Below are positions 44,995 to 53,584 of a DNA stretch of 61,420 nucleotides, one piece after another. The notes under the pieces are model-generated. The model worked only from the letters and a program-made list of their open reading frames with translations, ran no database searches and was not told the origin of the DNA. The stretch's first letter is position 1; the number at the start of each line of letters is the position of its first letter. Made by a program: the position numbers and the translations under genes. The DNA lies in NCBI RefSeq assembly GCF_016811235.1, contig NZ_JAFBID010000032.1:1-61420 (forward strand), read 5' to 3'. The stretch is from Microvirga arabica (GTDB lineage: Bacteria; Pseudomonadota; Alphaproteobacteria; Rhizobiales; Beijerinckiaceae).

Positions 44995-46535
44995 GCGGTG
45001 GCCTCGCGCTTGGGTCCGACAGGCGCCATGGCGGCGGCCAGAATCGCCTCGCGGTCGAACCCGCTGCGCTCGAAGCTGCCCGTGATCTCGCCCTTGTTGA
45101 TGGTCAGGATCCGGTCGGACAGACCCATCACCTCTTCGATCTCGGAGGAGATCAGGAACACCGCCCCACCCTCCTCCACGAGCCGGTTGATGATCCGGTA
45201 GACCTCCTGCTTGGCGCCCACGTCGATGCCGCGGGTCGGCTCGTCGAGGATAAACACCTTGGGCCGGCGCAGGAGCCATTTGGCGATCACCACCTTCTGC
45301 TGGTTGCCGCCCGACAGGTGCTTGGCGAGTGTGTCCTGCACCCGGTCCGTGGACAGGTGGACCATGCGGGCGAGCTCGCCCGCCGTCGTGTTCAGCGCCT
45401 TGCCGCCGACGAACCCGGGACCGACCCTGAAGCGCTTGAGGAAGGTCAGCCCGATATTGTCGACGATGGAGGCATCCATCAGCAGGCCCTCGTTGCGCCG
45501 GTCCTCGGTCAGGAAGGCAAGGCCCGCCGCCATGGAGGCCTTAGGCGTTGGCCGCATGAGCCGCGTGCCGGCCACCTCGATGGTGCCGGACTCTATCGGG
45601 TCGAGGCCGAAGATGAGGCGCGCGAGCTCGGACCGGCCCGAACCCATCAGCCCCGACAGACCGACGACCTCGCCGGCGCGGATGTCGAAGGAGACGTCGT
45701 TGGCGACGCCGCGCTGGGTGAGGCCGCGGACCCGCAGGGCCACCTCTTCCCGTGGCTTGGTGCTCCGCTCAGGGAAGATCGCATCGATGGAGCGCCCGAC
45801 CATCATGGAAATGATGGCAGGAACGTTTAGCCGTTCCCGTAGATCCGTGCCGACCACGGCGCCGTCGCGCAGCACCGTCACCCGTTCGCAGACATGCATC
45901 ACGTCCTCGAGCGCATGGCTGATGAAGATGATACCCACCCCCCGGCTCTTGAGCCGGTTGACGATGGCGAACAGCCGCTCGACCTCACGGCGCGTGAGGG
46001 AGGTGGTGGGCTCGTCGAGGATCAGCACCTTGGCGTCCGCATGGAGCGCCTTGGCGATCTCTACCAACTGCCGCTCGCCCTGGGCGAGATTGCCGACGAG
46101 CCGGGTTGGCGGAAGATCGAGATCGACCTCGGCCAGAAGCTCGCGGGCGCGCTTGCGCACCCATCCGCGGTCGATGAAAGGCACGCCGCCCCGCTTCGGG
46201 AAATCCGTGATGAAGAGGTTCTCCTCAATCGACAGATTCGGAAACAGGTTCAGTTCCTGATGGATGAAGGCGATGCCCGCCCGGCCTGCCTCGCGCGGGC
46301 TCTGCGGCGCGTAGAGCTGACCGGCGAGAGACATCCGGCCGCCGTCCGGCTGATGCACACCCCCTAAGATGTTCATGCTCGTGGATTTGCCGGATCCGTT
46401 CTCGCCTACAAGGCCGAGGGCCTCGCCGGGCCAGAGCTCGAAGCTGACGCCATGAAGAACGCGCACCCCGAAGAAGCTCTTGGTGATGCCTTCCACGGAC
46501 AGCAGCGGCTGGTCGGCTCGTTGATTGGTCTTCAC
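44991..46535 (-). CDS. sugar ABC transporter ATP-binding protein, RbsA type
   Basis: A 514-residue double ATPase. NBD1: Walker A GENGSGKST (44-52), LAQGERQLVEIAKAL and VLILDEPTTSL. NBD2: degenerate GLSGLMGSGRSELARLIFG, LSGGNQQKVVIAKWL and VFILDEPTRGIDVG. It lies four bases after one permease gene and overlaps the next, giving the arrangement binding protein, permease, ATPase, permease, dehydrogenase. Confidence 0.94.
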   Translation of the reverse strand: MKTNQRADQPLLSVEGITKSFFGVRVLHGVSFELWPGEALGLVGENGSGKSTSMNILGGVHQPDGGRMSLAGQLYAPQSPREAGRAGIAFIHQELNLFPNLSIEENLFITDFPKRGGVPFIDRGWVRKRARELLAEVDLDLPPTRLVGNLAQGERQLVEIAKALHADAKVLILDEPTTSLTRREVERLFAIVNRLKSRGVGIIFISHALEDVMHVCERVTVLRDGAVVGTDLRERLNVPAIISMMVGRSIDAIFPERSTKPREEVALRVRGLTQRGVANDVSFDIRAGEVVGLSGLMGSGRSELARLIFGLDPIESGTIEVAGTRLMRPTPKASMAAGLAFLTEDRRNEGLLMDASIVDNIGLTFLKRFRVGPGFVGGKALNTTAGELARMVHLSTDRVQDTLAKHLSGGNQQKVVIAKWLLRRPKVFILDEPTRGIDVGAKQEVYRIINRLVEEGGAVFLISSEIEEVMGLSDRILTINKGEITGSFERSGFDREAILAAAMAPVGPKREATA

Positions 46536-46539
46536 GGGG

Positions 46540-47577
46540 TCACCTCACGCCGAGATAGCGGGTGCGCAGCGTATCGAGCAGGGCGGCTGCGAGAATGACG
46601 CTGCCCTTGATGACGTAGATCACGAAAAGCGATGCGCCGAGAAGCTTCAAGGTGGTGTCGATCAGCACGAGGAACAGGACGCCGAAGACCGTCCAGATCA
46701 CCTTGCCCTTGCCGCCGAAGAGGCTGGTTCCGCCGATCACCACCGCGCCGATCACGTCGAGCAGGATGCGCTCGCCGAGGATGGGCGTGCCGGTCTGGAG
46801 GCGCGCGGTGTAGACGATGGAGGCGAGCGCCGCGAGCATGCCGGACAGGATAAACGCCGACAGGATGGTGGTGCGCACAGGCACGCCCGAGACATAGGCC
46901 GTGCGCGGGTTCTTGCCGACCGCATAAAGCCAGCGCCCGAGGATCGTATAGGCCAGGACGCCATGGACGATCAGGGCCGCGGCGACCGCGATGACGACCG
47001 CGATGGGAATGCCCGCGATGTCCCGATCTCCGATGGAGATGAACATGTCCGGCAGGTCATAGATGGATGTGGTGGTGGAATGAAACGTGGTGTACCAGAT
47101 TGCGCTGCCGCCGAAGAAGTTGGTGGTCGCGAGCGTCACCATGAACGCCGGCATGTTGAGCCGGGTAATGGAGAGGCCGTTCAACAATCCGATTCCCGCG
47201 CCGACCAGCAGCATCGCGGCCATGGCGGCGGGTGCCGCAAGCGGGCCCGAGAGATAGCCGTCGCTCTGCGTCATGATCGATGCACCGACAACGCTCGCCA
47301 GGCTGATGATGGCCGTCACCGACAGGTCGATGCCTGCGATGATGAGAACGATGGTCTGGCCGAGGCACACAATCAGAAGCGGCATCATGTCGGACAGGAT
47401 GTTCTGCCAAACCTCCACGGTCGCGATCTCCGGCACGAAGGGGATCATGACCAGGGTGTAGAGAACGCACAGGGCGAGAACGAGGTATTCCGACAGAATG
47501 AAGCGCGCCGCAGCCTTCCACCTGCTGCGGCCCGCCTCGCGCTCCGCCCTGCGAGACACGGCTTCCGAGACCAACAT
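46540..47577 (-). CDS. sugar ABC transporter permease, RbsC type
   Basis: A 345-residue permease with a cytoplasmic N-terminus (about 35 charged residues) before the first membrane segment. Seen are LIVCLGQTIVLIIAGIDLSVTAIISLASVVG, MVTLATTNFFGGSAIWY and IGAVVIGGTSLFGGKGKVIWTVFGVLFL. Pairs with the second permease downstream of the ATPase. Confidence 0.92.
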   Translation of the reverse strand: MLVSEAVSRRAEREAGRSRWKAAARFILSEYLVLALCVLYTLVMIPFVPEIATVEVWQNILSDMMPLLIVCLGQTIVLIIAGIDLSVTAIISLASVVGASIMTQSDGYLSGPLAAPAAMAAMLLVGAGIGLLNGLSITRLNMPAFMVTLATTNFFGGSAIWYTTFHSTTTSIYDLPDMFISIGDRDIAGIPIAVVIAVAAALIVHGVLAYTILGRWLYAVGKNPRTAYVSGVPVRTTILSAFILSGMLAALASIVYTARLQTGTPILGERILLDVIGAVVIGGTSLFGGKGKVIWTVFGVLFLVLIDTTLKLLGASLFVIYVIKGSVILAAALLDTLRTRYLGVR

Positions 47578-47599
47578 TTAACCTCCTAAAAGCAGGGGT

Positions 47600-47623
47600 G
47601 GGGCGCGTTGCCTTGCGCGCCCC
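47600..47623 (-). promoter_or_regulatory. intercistronic hairpin after the second sugar-binding protein gene
   Basis: GGGGCGCG (47600-47607) and CGCGCCCC (47616-47623) form a perfect eight-base stem with an eight-base loop in the 68-base gap between binding-protein and permease genes. No T-run. Confidence 0.55.
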
Positions 47624-47645
47624 AAGACCGTTCGACCCGGAGCGA

Positions 47646-48650
47646 TCAACCGGACTTCTTCTGCTTGAGGAGGGTATAGCCCCACATCTCCTCGCGCTTT
47701 TCCATCATGTTGGCTTGGGTGATGGCAAAGCCCGGATCGAGAAGAACCTTCTCCGGCTTCTTGCCCTCCTGCATCTGAATGATCGCATCGATGGCAAGCT
47801 TGGTCTCGAAGAAGAGGTTCTGCACGCCGCAGGCGTCCATGTACTTCTGCTCCATGAGCTCATAGGCGGTCGGGAAGCCGTCGAAGCCGGTGAAGATCAC
47901 ATGCTTGGGATCGCCGATGGGTGCCCACTTGTTGGCGGATTTCAGCGCCTGGGTGATCTGCGGGATCAGGAAGTCCGACGAGGTGAAGAGGAAGTTGATG
48001 TCGGGGTTCGCCTGAAGCGCATTGGTGAGGCCAGCAAAAGCCTTGTCGGAGTTCCACTCCGTAGGGATGCGGGCCACGACCTCGATGGTGTCGGAGAACT
48101 GGGACACTGCCTCCTGGAAGCCGTCGCGACGCTGGATTGCGTTCGGATCGCCCAGGTTGCCGATGAGGATGGCGGCCTTGAACTTGCCGCCGGCCTGCTT
48201 GGCGGTGCGGCAGGAATGGAGCACCGCCTCGCGGGCGATGGTCTGGTTGTCGGCGACCACGGCCACCGAATAGGCGTCCGACTCGGCGGGTGGACGGTTG
48301 AAGTGGACCATGGGGATATTGGCGCGGTTGGCCGCGCGGATTGCCGGAATCACGGCCTTCGAGTCGGTCTGCACGATGATGATGCCATCGACCTTACGGG
48401 CGATCATGGCGCGAACCTGCTCGAACTGCTTGCTGTCGTCCTTGTCCGAGATGCCTTCGAGCACGGCGTAGCCGCGCTTCTTCATCTCGTCCTTAATGAT
48501 CTGCATGCCGGCGACCCAGAACTCGGAGTAGAGCCCATCGAACAGCACGGCGATGGTCTTGCCGCTCTGGGCTTGCACCAACATCGGCGTGGTGCCCGCG
48601 GCTGCGGCCATGAGAGCACCGATGGTAAACTGCCGTCTCGTCGTGTTCAT
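47646..48650 (-). CDS. sugar ABC transporter substrate-binding protein
   Basis: A 334-residue Peripla_BP_4 protein with a Tat-like signal: TTRRQFTIGALMAAAAGTT, cleavage near VQAQS. Mature start KTIAVLFDGLYSEFWVAGMQIIKDEM; RAMIARKVDGIIIVQTDS, MVHFNRPP and FLFTSSDFLIPQI line the cleft. It lies 45 bases after the lactonase gene and is followed by a hairpin. A second sugar-binding protein in the same regulon may serve another form of the sugar (free or lactone/acid); this is inference. Confidence 0.92.
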   Translation of the reverse strand: MNTTRRQFTIGALMAAAAGTTPMLVQAQSGKTIAVLFDGLYSEFWVAGMQIIKDEMKKRGYAVLEGISDKDDSKQFEQVRAMIARKVDGIIIVQTDSKAVIPAIRAANRANIPMVHFNRPPAESDAYSVAVVADNQTIAREAVLHSCRTAKQAGGKFKAAILIGNLGDPNAIQRRDGFQEAVSQFSDTIEVVARIPTEWNSDKAFAGLTNALQANPDINFLFTSSDFLIPQITQALKSANKWAPIGDPKHVIFTGFDGFPTAYELMEQKYMDACGVQNLFFETKLAIDAIIQMQEGKKPEKVLLDPGFAITQANMMEKREEMWGYTLLKQKKSG

Positions 48651-48695
48651 TCTGTCCTCCCAGGTGTGGAACGATGGGGCTTTCGCCCTTAGCTG

Positions 48696-50471
48696 TCAGC
48701 TGGCTTCGGCAAGCCACACCACGCCGAACCCATCGACATCGATCATGCCGCCCGCATGCTGCGGACCGGCTGTGAAACCTGTAAGATGCAAGCGCTCCGA
48801 TGCCGCCCACCGCCCCTCCGGCAAGGCAAGAGCGGCCGGCGCGGCGCGGGCTTGGGTGAGAGCAAGAACCCTGCCCTCGGGTGCATGAACCAGAAGCCCC
48901 CGTGCCCTCGGCTCGTGCGCCCAGATGACGATCTCAGTCCGGCATCCGGCTAGGGGCGCCAGCCGGGAGACGAGGTGGCCCGACGGGGACAGGGAGCCAT
49001 CCGGCTGAACCAGACCTTTCGGCCCTGCCACCTCGAAGACGATCAGATCCTTCACGGACGCATCGACGAAGCCCGCGATGGTGCCCAGCAGCCAGGATGC
49101 GGCCAGCACCGTATGCTGCCTTCGATCCGGCGGGGTTTCCGCCCGGCGCGCCTCGGGGCTCGTCGCATTCGGGTTGAACCGCATTCCAAGCGTCAGCGGC
49201 CCGATCACGAGGTCGAGACCCGGAGCCTTGGCGTGGGCCGTGGCCAGGATGTCCGCCAGAGGCTCGATGCTCTCGCCCAAGGTATCGTCATCGGACGCAT
49301 GAACTGTCGGGTTCGTGGTCCAGATGGCGTAGTCGATCCGGGACGGCAGGGTTCCGCGATTGAACTCGGTGAAGAAGGCTCCGGTACCGCCCCCGATGTG
49401 CGTGCCGGGCCAGAGCCTGCGCGCGAGATCGACCGCCTCCTGCGATGCATCCCAGAGGGAGATGCCGAGAGGCTTGCGGCCGGACAGAGCCCTGTCGATG
49501 GTGTCCAGCACCCTTGCGTGATCGGCGTAGTCCTTCAGGCGGCAGTTCAGGCGGACGTTGCCGGGAATGGCGGCGAGATGCCCTTCGAGCCTGTCGGCCC
49601 ATCCGGGTTCCTCCGGGTCGATTTCGAGGGCGATCGCGTGGAGGGACAACGCCTTGAGAGCCGCCGACACAACCGCATCGGGAACGGAGCGAACGACCGG
49701 GAGACCGGTCCCCAGACAGGGCAGCGATGCAATCCTCTCGATCCGAGGATTTGTCTCGACACTGTCGGACGCGGCGCCGCCTGCCTCGAAGGCAATCCGT
49801 ACGCTCTGCTCGACGGTCTCGCCCGCATCGATCCGGTACGGAAACGGCAGGGCGAGCGGGCGGCTGTAGGTCTTGTAGGAGGCGTCGGTCCAGTTGCGCT
49901 GATCCTCCGTTTCGAACACCTCGCCCTCGAACGCAATCATGACCGCAGTGCCGCGCTGGGTCCGATGCGCGAGGGCGGCCATGTCCATGAAGGGCTGGTG
50001 CGGAGAGATCGGGACCGGAAAGGCCGAGCGGGTGCTGCGGCCATCCGCGTGGGTGATCACCACCTCCTGGCCGCGACAGGCCGAGAGGCCGTGCAGAACC
50101 ACGAGACCTGTGCGGTTGGTGAGAAATCCCCGCGAGGAGCGCACCGATGAGCGGGCCTCGATGCCTTTGGGCGAGATGTGGAACAGAACACGCCAGGAGA
50201 GATCGCCGTTGGGATGATTGCCGTCCCCGGAGGCTTCGATTTCGATGCTGTCGCCGGACCGGTGGATCTGCGGCGAAGCGGCGAGCGGCAGGGTTCCCCA
50301 GTTCTCGTCCCGGGCCACGAAGGCGAGGCCGCGGAGCACCACTTCCCCATCGAAGGCAACGTCGCGAAGAGCGGTGCCGGACGGATTCAGCTCAACGGTC
50401 ACAGGGCCGGCCGACAGCTTTGACGGCTGACCGGACTCCGCCGACTCATGGCGTTGCGTCGCGAACGGCAT
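48696..50471 (-). CDS. apnL: D-apionolactonase (ApnL) candidate
   Basis: A 591-residue protein without signal peptide or membrane segment. It has an N-terminal beta-rich part (about 20-235), a TIM-barrel-like middle (about 250-490) with ALEIDPEEPGWADRLEGHL, LWDASQEAVDLARRLWPGTHIGGGTGAFFTEFNR and PTVHASDDDTLGESIEPL, and a C-terminal beta domain. This layout and length fit the ApnL family, which hydrolyses D-apionolactone to D-apionate. The context agrees: it heads the operon that ends with the ApsD candidate and shares operator-like site d. I rely on remembered family features, so the family call is less certain than for the kinase or RLP. GGAGGAG precedes the ATG. Confidence 0.68.
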   Translation of the reverse strand: MPFATQRHESAESGQPSKLSAGPVTVELNPSGTALRDVAFDGEVVLRGLAFVARDENWGTLPLAASPQIHRSGDSIEIEASGDGNHPNGDLSWRVLFHISPKGIEARSSVRSSRGFLTNRTGLVVLHGLSACRGQEVVITHADGRSTRSAFPVPISPHQPFMDMAALAHRTQRGTAVMIAFEGEVFETEDQRNWTDASYKTYSRPLALPFPYRIDAGETVEQSVRIAFEAGGAASDSVETNPRIERIASLPCLGTGLPVVRSVPDAVVSAALKALSLHAIALEIDPEEPGWADRLEGHLAAIPGNVRLNCRLKDYADHARVLDTIDRALSGRKPLGISLWDASQEAVDLARRLWPGTHIGGGTGAFFTEFNRGTLPSRIDYAIWTTNPTVHASDDDTLGESIEPLADILATAHAKAPGLDLVIGPLTLGMRFNPNATSPEARRAETPPDRRQHTVLAASWLLGTIAGFVDASVKDLIVFEVAGPKGLVQPDGSLSPSGHLVSRLAPLAGCRTEIVIWAHEPRARGLLVHAPEGRVLALTQARAAPAALALPEGRWAASERLHLTGFTAGPQHAGGMIDVDGFGVVWLAEAS

Positions 50472-50512
50472 CCCGCTCCTCCTCCCTGCCCGTTATGTGT
50501 TTTCACGAAGAT

Positions 50513-50531
50513 GATGTCATCATACCAGTTT
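50513..50531 (+). promoter_or_regulatory. apiose-regulon operator motif, site d
   Basis: GATGTCATCATACCAGTTT, about 42 bases upstream of the apnL start. It shares 15 consecutive bases with site c. Confidence 0.6.
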
Positions 50532-50591
50532 AGTCAATGGTCTTTTTGCGATCCGTGCGGAAGCGGCCGGCCTCTCGTGCCCGTCTCGCGA

Positions 50592-51866
50592 TCAACCCTT
50601 GGCGCTGTAAGGGAGCCAGGTTGCGACACCGGGGAAGAAGATGATCAGGAGCGTCACCAGGATCAGGGCCACAATGAAGGGCAGCACGGCCTTGCTCCCA
50701 TCCAGGAGATTCGTTTTCGCGATTCCGCACGTGACGAAGAGGCTGGCCCCGACCGGTGGGGTGATCAGCCCAATGGAGAGCCCCAGGACGGTGACGATGC
50801 CGAACTGCACCGGATCGATCTGCAGGCTCCGCACCAAGGGCCAGAGCACCGGCACCAGGATGATGATGTTGGCGCCGAGATCCAGCAGCATGCCGGCGAT
50901 TAGGTAGACCCCGAGGATCAGGATCAGGACGAGATACGGGTTTTGGGTGATGTCCATAATCATCTGGGCGGCGGCCTGCGGGATCTGCTCGCGGGTGACG
51001 ATGAGGCCGTAGAGGGAGGCTGCTGCGATCATCAGCATGACGATGCCGGTGGTGACTGCCGTGTCCCTAATGATTCCGGGAATGTCGCGCCATGTGATGG
51101 TGCGATAGACATAGAGGCCGACAAAGAGCGCATAGAGCACCGCCACCACCGAAGCCTCAGTGGGAGTCGCGATGCCGTAGCGGATCGAGCCGATGATCAC
51201 CACGGGCATGAACAGGCCCCAGACGCTCGCCCGCGTGGCACGGCCGATGCTTCCGAGCGACGGCCGCTTGCCGCGCGGGTAGCCGCGCCCGACAGCGAGG
51301 AGCCAGGATGTGACCATCAGGGCAAGCGCCATGATGATGCCCGGAATGACCCCCCCGATGAACAGGTCGCCCACGGACACGCCGGTCACCACGGCGAAGA
51401 TGATCATCGGGATCGAGGGCGGCACCATCACGGCGATGGTGGATGCGCTCGCCGTTACGGCGGCGGTGAATGGCGGATCGTAGCCCTTCGCGATCATGGG
51501 CGGGATCAGGGCGCCGCCGGTCGAGGAGGCTTCCGCCACGGCGGATCCCGTCATGCCGCCCATGAGGGTGCCGGACGCGATGTTCGCGTGGGCAAGCCCG
51601 CCCCGCAGCCAGCCCACGAGAGCGTCGGCGAAATCCACAATGTCCCTCGCAATGCCGCTGCGCGCCATCAGGTGACCGGACAGCAGGAAGAAGGGCACCG
51701 CCAGCAGCACGAAGCTGTCCATGGAGGCGGTCATCTTCTGAACCACCAGGGTCACGGGCAGCCCGCCATACAGGAGCGCCGCCAGCGACGCGATCGCCAG
51801 GGCGAAGGAGACGGGAACGTTGACCAGAAGCAGAAGGGCAAAGCCGATGAGCAGCACGGTCGCCAT
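50592..51866 (-). CDS. dctM: TRAP transporter large permease DctM
   Basis: A 424-residue protein with about 12 membrane segments. LLVNVPVSFALAIASLAALL, FVLLAVPFFLLSGHLMARSGIARDI, GGMTGSAVAEAS and VPPSIPMIIFAVVTG are DctM features. Two bases separate it from dctQ. Last gene of the dctP-dctQ-dctM operon, just before the apnL promoter region. Confidence 0.94.
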   Translation of the reverse strand: MATVLLIGFALLLLVNVPVSFALAIASLAALLYGGLPVTLVVQKMTASMDSFVLLAVPFFLLSGHLMARSGIARDIVDFADALVGWLRGGLAHANIASGTLMGGMTGSAVAEASSTGGALIPPMIAKGYDPPFTAAVTASASTIAVMVPPSIPMIIFAVVTGVSVGDLFIGGVIPGIIMALALMVTSWLLAVGRGYPRGKRPSLGSIGRATRASVWGLFMPVVIIGSIRYGIATPTEASVVAVLYALFVGLYVYRTITWRDIPGIIRDTAVTTGIVMLMIAAASLYGLIVTREQIPQAAAQMIMDITQNPYLVLILILGVYLIAGMLLDLGANIIILVPVLWPLVRSLQIDPVQFGIVTVLGLSIGLITPPVGASLFVTCGIAKTNLLDGSKAVLPFIVALILVTLLIIFFPGVATWLPYSAKG

Positions 51867-51868
51867 GG

Positions 51869-52369
51869 TCAGAGCTCCGAAGCAAGCGCTTTAGGAGCAG
51901 CGTCCCCGCGGGCGCCGCTCAGCCAGCCGATGAGGATGTCGCCGGCGATGAGAAGGGCCATGGCCGAGTAGCCCGCATAGACGATGCTCATGGGCAGCTC
52001 GAGTACGGCAGATGGCTGCGAGTGGGTGATCCCGACGATCTGGAAGCTCGCGAGAAGGGTGTAGAGGCAATAGCCGAGGACCAGCACCTCGACGGCGCGG
52101 CCCGTCCAGGCGTTCATGGCCGGGCTGTTGAGATAGGTCACCGCATCCAGCGCGATGTGCGAGCGGTTCTTCCAGGCCACCCAGGCGGAGATGTAGGAAA
52201 TCCAGATGAACAGGTAGCGCGCCAGCTCCTCCGACCACACGAGAGGATCATTGAAGAGGTAGCGCCAGATCACCTGCGCCGTGCAGGCGACCACCATCGC
52301 GGCGAAGAGGCCGACGAGGGCCGCCAGCACCAAACGCTCGATGAAGGCCCAGATGCGGGCGACACTCAT
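51869..52369 (-). CDS. dctQ: TRAP transporter small permease DctQ
   Basis: A 166-residue protein with four membrane segments and the signature YLFNDPLVWSEELARYLFIWISYISAWVAWK. It lies 88 bases after dctP, with a strong hairpin in the gap. Confidence 0.92.
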   Translation of the reverse strand: MSVARIWAFIERLVLAALVGLFAAMVVACTAQVIWRYLFNDPLVWSEELARYLFIWISYISAWVAWKNRSHIALDAVTYLNSPAMNAWTGRAVEVLVLGYCLYTLLASFQIVGITHSQPSAVLELPMSIVYAGYSAMALLIAGDILIGWLSGARGDAAPKALASEL

Positions 52370-52393
52370 TTGACATCCCCCGGGAGAATGGAA

Positions 52394-52418
52394 GGACGCG
52401 GCATCGAGTGCCGCGTCC
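52394..52418 (-). promoter_or_regulatory. intercistronic hairpin after the second dctP
   Basis: GGACGCGGCA (52394-52403) and TGCCGCGTCC (52409-52418) form a perfect 10-base stem with loop TCGAG, between the dctP stop and the dctQ start. No T-run. Confidence 0.6.
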
Positions 52419-52457
52419 GGTCGAGAGGAGACTTAAACGCGATCGGTCGCCGAGCGA

Positions 52458-53423
52458 TCAGTTGCCGGCGGCCCGGATCTTCTCCAGCATGGCCTGATCC
52501 ACGTTCTTCTGGCTCGACGCGATCTCGGCGGTGGCCGCTCGGAACGGGGCCGTGTCGATGGTCTCCACCACCATGCCCTTCTTCTTCAGTTCCTCCAGCT
52601 GCTCCTTCTCGAGCCGCTGGGAGGTCTCGCGCTGATAGGCCGTGGCCTCGGTGATGGCCTCGCGAACCGCCTTCTGCTGATCGGCGGGCAGCCGGTCCCA
52701 AGCGACCTTGCTGAACATCACCGCATGCGGCCCGTAAACGTGCCCGGTCAGGGTCAGGTACTTCTGCACCTCCCAGAGGGAGTTGGTGTAGATGACCGTC
52801 ACGGGGTTTTCCTGGGCGTCGATGACGCCCTGCCCTAGGCTCGTGAACACCTCGCCCCAGGCCATGGGAATGGGTGCTGCGCCGATCTGCTTGAAGGCCG
52901 CGATGTGAACCGGGTTCTGCATGGTCCGCAGCTTCACGCCCTTGAGGTCGTCCGGAGCCTTGATGGACTTCTTGGTGGTCAGATGCCGCCAGCCGTTCTC
53001 CCACCAGGCGAGACCGAGGATACCCTTCTGCTCCATGCGCTTGAGCAGGTCCTGACCCACCTCCCCGTCCAGCACCTTGTAGGCATGCTGCGAGTCCTTG
53101 AACAGGAACGGCAGGTCGATCACGCCGACCTGGGGCACGAAGGCGTTGAGAGGACCCGTCGACACCACGGCCATGTCCACCGTGCCGAGCTGCAGGCCCT
53201 CCACCATCTCGCGCTCCTCGCCGAGCTGGCGGTCCGGATACACCTCCACCTTCACCTTGCCGCCAGTCTTGGCCGCAACGAGTTCGCCGAATTTCACCAG
53301 ACCGAACTGGGTCGGATGTCCGGCCTGGGCACCATGGCCTGCCTTGATCACGGTCTGGGCGTGGGCCGAGGCGGAGAGACCCACCATGGCGATAGTCGAC
53401 AGCAGAAGCGCTAGACGTTTCAC
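52458..53423 (-). CDS. dctP: TRAP transporter periplasmic binding protein DctP
   Basis: A 321-residue protein. Signal peptide KRLALLLSTIAMVGLSASAHA, mature start TVIKAGHGAQAGHPTQFGLVKFGELVAAKTGGKVKVEVYPDRQLGEEREMVEGLQLG, which is the DctP pattern. LKGVKLRTMQNPVHI carries the ligand-binding Arg. The GTG at 53423 is chosen because GGAGG lies five bases before it; a TTG at 53435 is the longer option. By family, sugar acids such as uronates or aldonates are possible ligands. Its promoter carries operator-like site e, so it is probably co-regulated with the apiose genes. Confidence 0.92.
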   Translation of the reverse strand: MKRLALLLSTIAMVGLSASAHAQTVIKAGHGAQAGHPTQFGLVKFGELVAAKTGGKVKVEVYPDRQLGEEREMVEGLQLGTVDMAVVSTGPLNAFVPQVGVIDLPFLFKDSQHAYKVLDGEVGQDLLKRMEQKGILGLAWWENGWRHLTTKKSIKAPDDLKGVKLRTMQNPVHIAAFKQIGAAPIPMAWGEVFTSLGQGVIDAQENPVTVIYTNSLWEVQKYLTLTGHVYGPHAVMFSKVAWDRLPADQQKAVREAITEATAYQRETSQRLEKEQLEELKKKGMVVETIDTAPFRAATAEIASSQKNVDQAMLEKIRAAGN

Positions 53424-53509
53424 GGTTTCCTCCAATATTTATTGTCGATTTTCAGCTCAGCCCGAGGCTCAAGGATTGGGCGAGACAGGAACAGTGTGGA
53501 CGCTGCCAT

Positions 53510-53520
53510 CTGGTATGACA
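53510..53520 (-). promoter_or_regulatory. apiose-regulon operator motif, site e
   Basis: CTGGTATGACA on the plus strand, i.e. TGTCATACCAG on the minus strand, about 87 bases upstream of dctP and 65 bases upstream of the divergent SDR gene. It has the opposite orientation to sites a-d relative to the window, though all lie upstream of minus-strand operons. Confidence 0.5.
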
Positions 53521-53538
53521 AGTCCGAAAGTGGTCTAA

Positions 53539-53550
53539 TGACTATACTAG
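53539..53550 (+). promoter_or_regulatory. possible second operator, site e2
   Basis: TGACTATACTAG differs at two positions from TGATTATACCAG of site a. It lies 35 bases before the SDR start, so the divergent SDR-RraA pair may belong to the same regulon. Confidence 0.3.
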
Positions 53551-53584
53551 AGATGACCAGCAGTTCCGGAGCATTCCCGCGGCC

